Assembly (NCBI GenBank): GCA_030761205.1
Contig: JAULJL010000011.1
Span: forward strand, 17,846,501-17,910,500
Length of the DNA stretch: 64,000 nt
Direction: 5' to 3'
From: Fremontodendron californicum
Lineage: Eukaryota; Streptophyta; Magnoliopsida; Malvales; Malvaceae
Below, one piece after another: positions 35,512 to 46,649 of this stretch. Position 1 is the first letter of the stretch. Each line of letters begins with the position of its first letter. The translations under genes and the position numbers were made by a program. Under the pieces are notes generated by a model. It was not told the origin of the DNA. It saw only the letters and a list, made by a program, of their open reading frames with translations, and searched no databases.

Positions 35512-38500
35512 TGTAAGACCCTCGTAAGTACGAGATCAATTCGAGATAATTATAACATGCGGATGGCTCGAGGTTTAACTTTGAAATGCCTACAGAAAGG
35601 ATGGGCTACCATGTGGTACACATGTTGTATGATAAATTGTAGAGTTGGGGGTTTAATCGAGTAATTAAGTGATTTAACCCCAAATTGACTAAAACTCGGG
35701 ATAGGAGAAAGCCCGTAAAATGTGATAAGTTAACTTCAAATAGTGTTGATATGTGATATAATATTATTTGGGAGGGTTAGAACATGAATCGGCAGAAAAA
35801 TCGGTAAAATATGAACATGGGTATTTTGGTAATTTTATCCAAAATTTGGTTTTTAGTCCGTAAACGGTACCAATGGACTAAGTGATCATATAAGATCATA
35901 ATATGATGTTTAGATAAAAAATTGGACAATAAAATCAAATCCGATAGCTAAAATCGTCTAATTCGTCATTTAGTGACGCTGGCATAAATTGCCGTAAAAA
36001 CATGGTTCGGGATTTTTTGAAACTGATCCGAACACATGGACATATGTTATAACATATGAGGATTATGAATATGACAAGAAAAATCAAAAACAGAGTTGAA
36101 ATCGGATAGTCCTTAAGTAACCTAAATGAATGAAAACCGAAAACTGACCGCGGGAAGGTCCGAAAAAGGTTTTAAATGGATCAATAGATTAATATAGACA
36201 TAAAATGATGTTAGCAAGCTACTGGTGAAATCAGAACAAAAATCGGAGCTAAAACCGAAAAAGTCAAAATATTGACCCGTTGGCGCTCCGAGACCCGGAT
36301 TTGGGTTTCGGGATATCAAAAAAAATTAACTGAAAATGCATATCAGTATATTATCATATTTGGAACATATCCGTGTCAAGAAAAGTGAAAAACGGGCTTC
36401 CGAACGTTAAAATTTCATGTTGGCCTGCTAAGGTACTAAAAGACAAAATAGGGGCAAAATGGTCATTTGACCATAGCCCACTTATTAAGTCTGATAATCA
36501 GACTTCTTCCTCCCCAATTTCACGTGAGAAACCAGAAAAATGAGAAAGAAATAGGGGAAGCCATGGAAGCTTGCTTCCAAGCTTTCTCTCTCCTCCGTTT
36601 ACTAGGCAGATCACCAAAATTTTCAAAGATTTAACAAACCCAAAGGTAACTTCATGTTCTAAGCTTGATTTTGATGTTATATTTTGAAGATTTTGCCTTT
36701 AGCTATGAGAAACCATGTGGGCTAAAAATTGGTGGTGGTGAACCACCATGTTGCCACCATTTTTTTTTGCCACGGGAGGTGTTTTTTTTTTCGCTTCCTT
36801 AAACCATAAATTAGTATCGGATAGCTTTGAATCAAAATTTAGAGGCTAAAACGAGTTTGGCCAAAACCCTAGCTTGCCCATGAGATGGTGCCGCCACCTT
36901 CCTTGGTTGTTCGAGGCCACCGTTAGCTTTGCTGTCATCGTGTGAGCAACTTTCTAGTTGATTGTTGCTCCAAATTTTAATCCGAACTAAGTGTAAAAAT
37001 TTGTTTGTAAAAAAATGCTTAAGCTGAAAATTTTTGGATAGCAGCTAACTATTATAAATTATGGGAATTTGAGTGTCCCGTAGTTGTAAAATATTTACAA
37101 AATATCCTGGCGATGTCGTAGGTACCCGTATCGTGGAGTTCGCCTGGGATCGCAACAAAGTCACGAAAGTGCCGCTTTAATACTCGAAATAACACTGTGA
37201 CTATTTAGGTTAATCTAGGAGGTAGTTGTTGTTTCATATGCATTGTTGATTGATATGGATATTGAAACACGAAAGATTGCTCGAATTACGAAAATGGTAA
37301 GTTTCGAACCTTACGTGGATCAAAGGCGTAAGTGTGGTGTTAATATGGTTACATGAGGTAAGTGTTGTGGAGTTGAATAATAATGAATGTTAGCTATTTG
37401 AAATGCTCGGATATGCTTAGTTGAGATGTTGGGCAAGATACGGATTATGGTTGTACTTGTCGGATTAAAGAAACAATAATATGAAATTGTGTTTGAGGCA
37501 TTATGTTTACTAATTTGTGAAATTGGTTGATGAATGATATTGTATATGATGGTTGAGTACTTAAGGATAGTTAGATATTGTAGATTAAAAGGTTATGCAC
37601 ATAAGTTATTTGATAAAAAAATCTAAGTGAAATTGTAATGCTTTGAAAAACATATGTAGAAATATGTTAGTGTAGAGATTGTTTCCTAGCATAGTATATA
37701 TATATTACTCCACGATATAAGAGAATTAATATATCATGTTGATATTATTGTACGGACAGGGTGATGTCCGGGATGCTATTATTATATGGACAGGGTGATG
37801 TCCGGGATGCTATTATTATACGGACAGGGTGATGTCCGGGATGCTATTATTGTACGAACAAGGTGATGTCCGGGATGCTATAATTATACGGACAGGGTGA
37901 TGTCCGGGGTGCTATTGTTGTACGGACAAGATGATGTCCGGGATGCTATTATTGTACGGACAAGGTGAAGTCTGGGATGCTATTATTGTACGGACAAGGT
38001 GAAGTCCGGGATGCTATTATTGTAAGGACAAGGTGATGTCCGGGATGCTATTATTGTACGGACAGGGTGATGTCCGGGGTGCTATTGTTGTACGGACAAG
38101 ATGATGTCCGGGATGCTATTGTTTTATGGACAGGATGATGTTCGGAATTTTATTGTGGTACGGATAAGATGAGTTCGGGATGGTACGAACAGGATGAGTC
38201 CGAGATTATATGGACAAGATAGTTCGGGATGACAAATATTACGGACTGATATAAGTCCGGAATGTTTTGATGTTATAGTCATGAAAAAAATTCTAAATGA
38301 TAATTATAGAGGTATACACGTAAAGTCGATTGTTAAATATTTTTGGCTACCGATTTTGGCTGGCCAATAGCTTATTTATATTCAGCACTCAGCATCGAAG
38401 ATTTCATAAGGGACAAATAATTTTTATAAGTCCCAGAAAAATTTTTAAATATTACTTTTCGGTTAATTAGTCATACTTGATATGTCATGTTTATGCTTTA

Positions 38501-39139
38501 ATGGTTAAGAAAGGAAGCACGAAATTTCCAAGTACTCTTCCTAGTTACCTTATGCTCACTGAGTTTTTCGACTCACTTCGTTTATTTTCATTTTTTTTTT
38601 TAGATTCTAATAGATCCAGCTCTTCCCAGATTCCGGATAGCTAGCTTCTCACATACTTGTGGTGAGCGAATTGACCCAGGACGTGGTAAGCAGTGGCGAT
38701 GGTGGGGTATATTTTTGCAGTCACTAGGGTATCATGGGTCCTCTGCATTTTGTGTATGTTGAATAGGTACTGTATATTTTGTAAACGGATGTAATTAAGT
38801 GATGTAGGACGTATATCAGTCTTAGAGGCCTGGTATGAGATGGTGATGTTCATTTTGTTATGATATATTATAAATGTATATTTGTATATAAGATGTCATA
38901 AAGGTTGAGTCTGCTGCGGGGCATTTCGGTTACTCCCTATCGGAGGTGTCCAAACCGAGATGTCATGTGTTGATGAATTATTACATTGTGAATGTTGATG
39001 ATTGAGCAGCAAACCCCCAAGTAGGGCGAGATTATGCCAAAAATTCATTTGATTTGGTTTAATGAGTATACTCAGGCTTCGGAGGTAGAGGCATACCTTG
39101 TCTCTGGCCGGTCACATGCCCTGAATTTGGGGTGTAACA
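35512..39139 (+). repeat. 3' LTR of the chromovirus, about 3.6 kb
   Basis: It starts TGTAAGACCCTCGTAAGTAC and most likely ends TTTGGGGTGTAACA at 39139, a typical terminal form for Del/Tekay LTRs. The block TATGCTCACTGAGTTTTTCG (38551) is a recurrent feature near the 3' part of such LTRs. It contains the 34-bp array at 37740-38230. Frames inside it (for example 36122-36319 and 38641-38853) are not supported as genes. Confidence 0.7.
37740..38230. repeat. 34-bp tandem repeat, about 12 regular units plus decayed ones
   Basis: The unit is CGGACAGGGTGATGTCCG followed by GGATGCTATTATTGTA. Each unit holds the inverted pair CGGACA/TGTCCG around a 6-base loop, so each could form a small hairpin. Units decay from about 38120 on. 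It is located inside the chromovirus LTR. Confidence 0.92.
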
Positions 39140-39376
39140 GTCATCCTCCCTAAATCCCCCTTGGTGTCTAACCGAGGGGGTAGTCGTGCTACCTCCTTCC
39201 TCATTGCCTGCAGAAGGGCGTGTACCAGACATTCGCGCGGCCTCAACATTAGTCTTTGGACGTGATGTCCTTGGGGTCGGACGAGCATGCGCTCCTCTTC
39301 CTCTCCTGGGAGGTGGATCACTCTGGGGTGGCCGACGAGGCCCATACATTGCAGCGACTCTCCTTTTAGGAACCAT
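39140..39376 (-). pseudogene. N-terminus of a gypsy gag, truncated by the chromovirus LTR
   Basis: From the minus-strand ATG at 39376 the frame encodes a basic, proline- and arginine-rich start (MVPKRRVAAMYGPRRPPQSD). It runs about 79 codons before meeting the LTR end at 39139, after which the open frame is LTR sequence read backwards. Basic proline-rich starts are common in gypsy gag proteins. The stretch is visibly richer in G+C than its surroundings. The upstream ATG at 39409 would lie on the LTR boundary, so 39376 is preferred. Assignment rests on position and composition. Confidence 0.5.
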
Positions 39377-39392
39377 ACTTCTGGTTGGCTTT

Positions 39393-39410
39393 CTTAATGA
39401 AAGCACCAAA
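39393..39410 (-). other. Primer binding site region of the minus-strand gypsy element
   Basis: Minus-strand TTTGGTGCTTTCATTAAG follows the LTR end CCCGCAACA directly and precedes the gag ATG by 16 bases. This TTTGGTGCTTTCATT arrangement is one I recognise from plant gypsy elements; I cannot name the tRNA with confidence. Confidence 0.55.
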
Positions 39411-40183
39411 TGTTGCGGGTGAAAATATCAATGTCCGTAACTGTAAGAGTCCGCTGGAGTGGATGTGGCCGTTGTAGTGGCAGGGACTAAGGCTGAACAC
39501 TAACGGACACTAGAGTACTAATGTGTTGGGTGTGCTTTGGCCAAAGTAGGTGGCACTTAGGTGGACATCGGACACATAGGGGCCGAAGTCAATAGCTATG
39601 CGTGGCACTTGGGAACCTAAGTGGCTAGTCTCTCTCTGAGTGTACAAGGCACTTAGGAACTGATGTGATCAACCTTTTACTAGAGGCACGTGGCACATCA
39701 GGGGACATCGGGACTCATCGGGGCCGTAGTGATCTTCACTAGTTGGATGGTTTCCTACAAGGAAGCAACGAGGTAAGAGGGGCGCTAGAGGTTTACCTCC
39801 GGGATGCGCTCCGACGCCCAAGTCCGTATCACCTCAAGTGTTTGGCATATAAAGACGTAGGATCACTTAGGATAAATGTAGAGTGAGATAGGGAAAACTG
39901 ATCTGGTTAGGGGACTTTCTCTCTCTAGTCCAATTTTTCAGCCTATGATGGGATGTATTGGAGTAGGCTAGGGGTAGCCTACTTATAGGTTGACTGACGG
40001 TCCAGATTGTGCCACGTGTCAACATCTGAGCCAAGGTGCATGATAGGTGATGTAGCTGCATTGCACCCAATTCGAACCCATTTTTGTTGGGAAAGCTGTG
40101 TAGGAGCTATTTCGGTGTTTCAATTTCGCATTCGGTTCGAATAGCTAGACAACAGTGGGCCTGTTTCCAGGTTCTCCCTAACA
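39411..40183 (-). repeat. 5' LTR (773 bp) of a minus-strand gypsy element
   Basis: The + strand ends are TGTTGCGGG (39411) and CCCTAACA (40183), giving TG...CA termini. A primer-site-like sequence and gag start lie at the expected side. Beyond 40183 the sequence is Athila-like 3' internal region, so this LTR lies at a junction with that element. Only the LTR and gag start survive. Confidence 0.7.
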
Positions 40184-41031
40184 CTTTCAATATAATGATA
40201 AGATATGAATTGTGTAGGTCTAAAACTGGTTTATTAGTGAAAAGAATTTGCATGAGAATTGAGCTTGAAATATCATTATTTATGAGCCATGTAATATGAT
40301 ATGTTGATTGAGAAGGAAGCATGTTTAGACTTGATATTGACTTGTATAAAAATCCTTGTGAGTTTTGAGCCTATATAATTGATGCATTATACATATCAAT
40401 CCAATTTTTTTTCTTTTGTGCTCTCATGATTACATGTTTCTCTAGAACTTGCTTTAAACTGTTTAAGACTATATTGATACATATGACAACATGGATATGA
40501 TAGAGGCATTAGGATTACTACCAAGGCCAAATAAGCCATCCCCTATTGATGTTCTAAGAGAACATCCCCCTTAGTGAGCCAATTTGAGCCTACATTGAAT
40601 AAGCTATTTCTTTGGTAATCACATCTTACACCTAGCCTAAATATACTTATATCCTTACCCTTGTTCTAAAGATGGATTGAATGTTTTTAGAAATATTGCA
40701 AAAACAATGATACTTATTGAAAAGTTGGGTTAGATACAAAAGATAAGTGTGGGGAAGGAGAAAGGAAAAAGTCAAGAGAATAAAAAAGGGCACATTGTAA
40801 AAATACTTTCCCATATTGAAAAAAAAAAATCAATCATCTCTTGAACTTTTGGTTAAAGAAAAAGAATGTTACAAAGTTGGTTAGATTGAAGCAAAGGTTC
40901 AACATGAATATTTAGCCTATGATGTTCTGTGTTTTAAAGAGTTTTGAGAAGCTTTCTTTGTGTAATCTTATTATGTCTTTAAACTCTATAAAATCTTTGG
41001 AACTTTTGTAATATCCTTTATCTTTTATTCT
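40184..41031 (+). repeat. Athila-like 3' internal region, + strand (left half of a split element)
   Basis: It matches about 10884-11752 and 51885-52725 in order, including AAGTGTGGGGAAGG (40747). It stops at TTTATTCTTTA, where an opposite-strand LTR begins. The right half of the same element appears to resume at 62739 (GAGTGTAAACA...), about 130 bases further along the family sequence. Confidence 0.75.
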
Positions 41032-42455
41032 TTAGCAAGGGTCAAGTCCATAGTGACTGGTGTTTAGTTTAAGAATTATTAGTTTATACTTAAATTCAAG
41101 GAAAACAAAATAAAATGGGGGTTTTTGAAATCAATTTAAACTTAAGCAAACAATAAAAGTAAGAAAGCAAGTAAATAAGAAGTAATTAGATATGAGAAAT
41201 ATGGCTAAAAGTTCATTCTCCATCACTGGACAATATTAAGAATCAATTCTAGACCTATCAACATCAATTCTCTATCAAAGTTAACATCCGTAGATAACAA
41301 CCTCCCGTGTTACCCCAATCCTTCCTTAGTTCGTCATTAAGTAGGACTAAAACTATCAAACAACCTAGGATAAACATCTCTAAATTTAATTTCACAATAG
41401 CTTTATGATGAGAAAGATAGGTTGATCTAAGCAACAAAAGCATAAACATGAATTCTTTAATTTAGGTTATGTTCCACTTTGCAATTAGCGAAAACTTTAA
41501 CATAATCATTAATCACAAATTGCCACTATTGAATAGAAATTAAGATAAGCTACGTATCAAGTCTTCTAAACTAGCATTAGATAATTATCTAGATCTATCT
41601 AGCTGGCCACCTAAACAAACCAAGACAACATCATTAACAATTCTTATAGAAGAACATAAGCAACTTTGATAGAAAACCAATAATAGATAGAATATTAAAA
41701 TTCGATTACAAAACATGTCTAGGGATTTGAAATCACCCTTAACCAAAGAAAAGTTTAGCCTAGCATAGGCCTTATTAACATAAACATAAAAGAAACTAAG
41801 AAGAAAAAACTAAAAAAAAAAACTAAGAGAATGGAGAAGAAGAATAATGATGATCCTTCAGTCTCCTCAAAAGATGTCTAGTTTATGGCTCAAGAGATGG
41901 TATTTATAGAGTTTTAAAACCCTGAGAACAAGTCCTTACCGTACAAGTAAGTTAGGAGGCAGAAAATTGCATTTTTCTTGCTATTTTCATGGTTTTTCTC
42001 GAATCTCGGGCGTTGCGGCGCCGAGCTTCTGCCTTGTCTCTTCCTCTGCTGCATCTTCTCGCACTTCTTTGGCTAATTTGATAACCATTTCTTGTCCGAT
42101 TTTGCATGTAAACTAATATTAGAAAGGTATTCAAGTCAGCTTCAAAAGTCAATAAGGAAGTTTCTTCAAATAAGGACTTTAACATTATGTTTTCCTTGCA
42201 ACAAGCTCCGGAGGTCAAATATGCCTTCTTTCTTTGAAACAAAAAATTGATCTTTTTGACTCCCAAGTCTTCTTCCATCTTGTGATTATGAATTTGTAAG
42301 CTATTTACCATCATTGTTGACATCTTTTCACTTCATTCTCTTAAATATACCTAGAATTCAAAATATATAACATAAGTAATCAAGATAAAGATCGAAAACA
42401 TAACTAAAACTAAGAATAGAAAGAGCATAAAATGTATATTTTATGAGCTTATCAA
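41032..42455 (-). repeat. 3' LTR, Athila-like (TGATAAGCTC subfamily), end truncated
   Basis: The minus strand starts TGATAAGCTCATAAAATATA at 42455. The last 100 or so bases (through the GCATCA terminus) are missing at 41032. It adjoins the polypurine tract on its inner side (ACTGTGGGAGTATT on the minus strand, 42456-42469). Confidence 0.8.
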
Positions 42456-44871
42456 ATACTCCCACAGTTAGCTTTTTGCTAGTCCTCAAGCAAAACAAAA
42501 TAAAAATAAAATAAGAAAATCTAATCTAATCCACTTTCGTTAGAAATCACGGTGGCACTTAGCATGTGACACAAGCCTTTAAACCCCTATGTGTCCTTAG
42601 TGGACGAGTTTAGTCTCGTAAGAGTTTACTAGAACGATACCCACAAACATTGAAAAACTAAAATAAAAATAAAAATAAACTAACATACACTAAAAATAGT
42701 TACTCCTAATCCTTTCAATATAAATTAGAGACAATCTTTGAACAAGTCTTATAAAGTAATCAATAGCTCAAAGAATTTCACAAAAAATCATGCTTGAATA
42801 TAAATAGTTTGAGTTAAGCCAATATTAACATAACATATTTCAATCAAAATAGTACATATTCAAACTTAATCTCAACTTCTCACATGGGATACTCTTATGA
42901 TTTTCACTCTTTAAAGTAGTGGTAAAGTGTTTATACTCAATCAATCTTATGAAAACAGTTCTACCATATGCTTGCTTGTCCACCTATTCTCCACTATTTA
43001 GATCGTGCAACTTCATAAATCAAGAGGTCTTTATTCAAGGTTGTAATGGGGCCAAGGGGTTGTAATGTGGTTAACGAATAAAAGGATAAAGATATCACAA
43101 AGGTTCCAAAGATTTCATAGAATTTAGAGACATAATAAGATCATACAAATAAAACTTCTCAAAACTCTTATAAAGCACATTATAACATAGGCTAAATATT
43201 CATGTTGAGCCTTTGCTTCATTCTAACCAACTTTGTAACATCTTTTTCTTTAACCAAAAGTTCAATAGATGATTCAATTTTTATTATTTTTTTTCAATAT
43301 GGGAATGTTTTTGACAATGATCCCTTTCTTTTTCTCTTGACCTTTTCTTTTCTTTTCTTCTCCCACACTTATCTTTAGTTTCCAACCCAAATTTTCAATA
43401 AGTATCCCTTGTTTTGCAATATGTCTCAAAATATGTAATCCATCTTTAGAACAAGGGTAAGGATATAAGTACATTTAGGCTAGGGAAAAGATGTGGTTAC
43501 CAAAGAAATAGCTTATTCAATGTAGGCTCAAATTGGCTCACTAGTGGGGATGTTCTCTTGGAACATTAATAAGAGATGGCTGATTTGGCCCTGGTTATAA
43601 TCTTATTGCCTCTATCATATCCATGTAGTCATATGTATCAATATAGTCTCAAAATGGATTAAAGCAAGTTCTAGAGAATCATGCAATCATAAGAGCACAC
43701 AACAAAGAAATTAGATTGATATGTATAATGCATCAATCATATAGACTCAAAAACTCACAAGAATGATTATACAAGTCAATATCAAGTCTAAACATGCTTC
43801 TTTCTCAACCAAAATATCATATTAACATCTTCTCATGAAACATCAATCAATCATATAGGCTCCATGAAAAATGATATCAAGCTTAATTCTCATGAAAAAT
43901 CTTCTCACTACTAAAATAGTTTTAGACCTATGCAATTCATATCTCATCATTGTATTGAAAAGAACTAGAAACACACTAAAACATACTAAAAATGACTCAA
44001 AAAAATAAAATAAAAAATTACAACCTAAAATAAGAAATCCTAAATTAGAAATCCTAGATTTTCCCCCCATACTAATCTTTTGCTAGTCTTCGAGCAAAAT
44101 CAAATAAAAACAAAATAAGAAATCCTAATTAGTCCACTTTCAATAAAAATGAGAGACAATCATTGAACAAGTCTTATACCTAATCAATAACTTAAAGAGT
44201 TTCACAAAGAATCATGCTTGATAGTAAAGGGTTTGAGTTAAGCTAACATTAAGATAACATATCTCAATCAAAATAGTGCATGTTCAAACTTAATCTCAAC
44301 TTCTCACATGGGATACTCTCATGATTTTCACTCTTTAAAGTAGTGGTAAAGTGTTTACACTAAATCAATCTCATGAAGACAGTTCTACCATATGCTTGCT
44401 TGTCCACCTATTCTCCACTACTTGGATCATTTAACTTCATGGATCAAGAGGTCTTTATTCAAGGTTGTAATGGGGCCAAGAGGTTGTAATGGGGCCAAAA
44501 GGTTGTAATATGGTTAAAGAATAAAAAGGAAAAGATATCACAAAGATTCCAAAGACTTCAAGAATTTAGAGACAAAATAAGATTTTGCAAATAAAACTTT
44601 CTCAATATTCTTTAGAAGTACATAATCACATAGGCTAAATATTTCATGTTGAGCCTTTGCTTTATTCTAATCAATTTTGTAACATTCTTTTCTTTTCTTT
44701 TCCCAAAAGTTCAAGAGATGATTCAATATATTTTTTTTTACATGAGAAAGTACTTTTACAATGTTCCTGGTCTTTTTCTCTTGACTTTAGCCTTTTTTTC
44801 TTCCCCACACTTATATTTTGTTCTAACCCAAATTTTCAACTAAAAATATCCATTGTTTTTGTAATATGTCT
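42456..44871 (-). repeat. 3' internal region of minus-strand Athila-like element, tandemly duplicated
   Basis: The first copy is 42456 to about 44060; a second starts at about 44061 (CCCCCCATACTAATCTTTTG) and runs into the young element at 44872, resuming at 54826. Paired landmarks lie roughly 1.4 kb apart (for example the CACATGGGATACTC block at 42882 and 44306). No gene is seen; frames such as 43274-43474 arise from this non-coding domain. Confidence 0.75.
44867..44871. other. Target site duplication, left copy (TGTCT)
   Basis: TGTCT directly precedes the LTR start TGATAACTCG. The same five bases follow the 3' LTR at 54826-54830. Confidence 0.95.
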
Positions 44872-46371
44872 TGATAACTCGTATAATTATATAGTTCTTA
44901 GTTATGTTTTATTATTGTTTTGTGTCAAATACGAGTTATTATTGCTTAGTCTAATTGTGTTTATGATATTTTATATTTTTATGTAATTTGGTGTTTTTCA
45001 CGAGTTTCTTTGAGTGATTTCAGATTACTAGGTTAAATCAAGAATTAAGGGCAAATCCAATTCAGTTCCAGTTCCGACACCTTTTGCCATATCCGCTATA
45101 TCTGGAGTTTCACTGAAGCAATAAGGCTGAAGTTTTTACAGTGCAACGTTAAGAGGCATATCTATCTTTTTCATGTTTTACACTTCTTGAAACGGAGTCG
45201 TTTTCCCTAGCGAAATCGACCATCAAGTTGGCTGATGTGCAATGACGTCTGTGCTGACCTGTTTTGGTATTTTGACCATATCTTCCGATCCACATGAGCA
45301 AATGATCTGATTCTAATGACTATGGATCCGTAACTGATAGGGGTATATTTTTCTAGAAGACCATTTGATCAGATCGAGCCTCCCACATTGACAAAATCGA
45401 CCATCAAGCTGGCTGATCAGAATTGTCATACAATATGACGAAAATTGTTAGAAAAATGCACCCACCTATTATACCTACCTTTGAAATTTATAAAGCTTGT
45501 CTCTTGTCATTTAGCTCTCCAAAATGTGTATAAATAGAGGGCCTTGGATGAGGATCATGAGATTGGTAGGATATTATCCATTGTAATAAAATTCTCTAAG
45601 TTTTCTTCTTCTTTCCTTTCTCTAGTTTTCTTTTTTTATTTACTTATGCTTCTTACATTTCTTTTCATTTTATTCATATCTAGTATGTGTTGCTAATCAT
45701 ATTGTTGAGGTGATGAGGTGAAGCTTTTGGTAAATGCTAAGGTTAGTCTCTTAAACATGAGCTAAAATGAATCATCATTTATAAACACTAGTATAGATAA
45801 TATTTTCTTTTGGTTTAAAATCATACTTACAAAGTAGGGATCTTGATTCATTATTGACAAGAAAAATGGCACAGTAAATGCTTGGTTTCATAACCTTGAT
45901 TTGTTGTAGACATATACCTTGGCATAAGGAATGCTTGGACTCTTTTTATGAGTTTTGAGGATACCAAATGAACATAATATCATATGCTATGGACGTTGGA
46001 CAATTTGGACTGAATTGCTAAACCTTCCGATTGGAACCTCCTTTATGTGTGGATTTCAATTGTGTAATAAAACAAGATTAATCTTAGCATAACACCAAGA
46101 GTGGATTCTCTAACCTCAACATCTTTTCTTATTGTTTTTTATATCTTGTTTAATTTCTTTTATGTTATTTTATTTATTTTGTTCTCTAATATCTTGTTTA
46201 TCTTGTTTTGTTGTTGATTCCCTAATATCTTGTTTACTTTATTTTTCTTATATATTTATAAACTTATACTTACTAATACGCTTCCCTGTGGTTCGACCTC
46301 GGACACCCGGGAATTTATTACTTGAACATAACCTGCACTTGGGTTTACAACTCTTAATTGAGTCTCCATCA
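44872..46371 (+). repeat. 5' LTR of the cargo element
   Basis: It runs from TGATAACTCGTATAATTA to TTGAGTCTCCATCA. It contains a TATA box at 45529 and a long T-rich tract downstream (45595-45660, 46125-46270). The opening TGATAACTCG resembles but differs from the TGATAAGCTC of neighbouring families. Confidence 0.95.
45529..45537 (+). promoter_or_regulatory. LTR TATA box
   Basis: TATAAATAG, followed by GAGGGCCTTGG. It is the only strong TATA motif in the central LTR, conserved at 53983 in the 3' LTR. Expected transcription start is some 25-35 bases downstream; this is inference. Confidence 0.7.
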
Positions 46372-46377
46372 AGTTTT

Positions 46378-46395
46378 TGGCGCCGTTGCCGGGGA
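46378..46395 (+). other. Primer binding site, tRNA-Asp type
   Basis: TGGCGCCGTTGCCGGGGA lies six bases after the LTR end, the canonical Athila-type site complementary to tRNA-Asp. Neighbouring relatives have weaker versions with one (58221) or two (61258) changes. Confidence 0.93.
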
Positions 46396-46622
46396 GGCAA
46401 TACTAAGTATATAAGTTTATAAGTATATTTATTTTTATTTTTATTGGCTGGTTATACCGCCTAATTTTCTATATATTTATATTTATATTGTATATTAACT
46501 TTTTTTTATTTTTATTGGCTGGTTATACCGCCTAATCTGTATATTAACTTTGTTTTATGCTTGTTTGGCGACGTGATTTGAGATCTCGTCGTTTAGTTAG
46601 ATTTTATTGTGAAACTTTTTCA

Positions 46623-46627
46623 GGTAA
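46623..46627 (+). other. Candidate splice donor before gag
   Basis: CAG|GTAATC with exon end 46623 and intron GT at 46624-46625, matching the plant donor consensus through GTAA. It lies 26 bases before the preferred gag ATG, downstream of the primer site. That is the place where retroviruses put the major donor used for env messages. Use is inferred. Confidence 0.55.
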
Positions 46628-46649
46628 TCTTTCTAATACAACTCCTACC

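Noticed and set aside
37740..38230. Hairpin repeats as a CRISPR or tRNA-like array
   Set aside because: The 34-bp units are tandem without spacers and sit within a chromovirus LTR.
46132..46422. Hydrophobic 96-codon frame resembling a membrane protein (also at 54586)
   Set aside because: It is located in both LTRs of the cargo element in a T-rich region and runs into the primer site; hydrophobicity follows from T-rich codons.
46557..46649. Upstream Met as start of the cargo-element polyprotein
   Set aside because: The ATG at 46650 has a much better context and the upstream part spans a splice-donor-like site; the longer form cannot be excluded.
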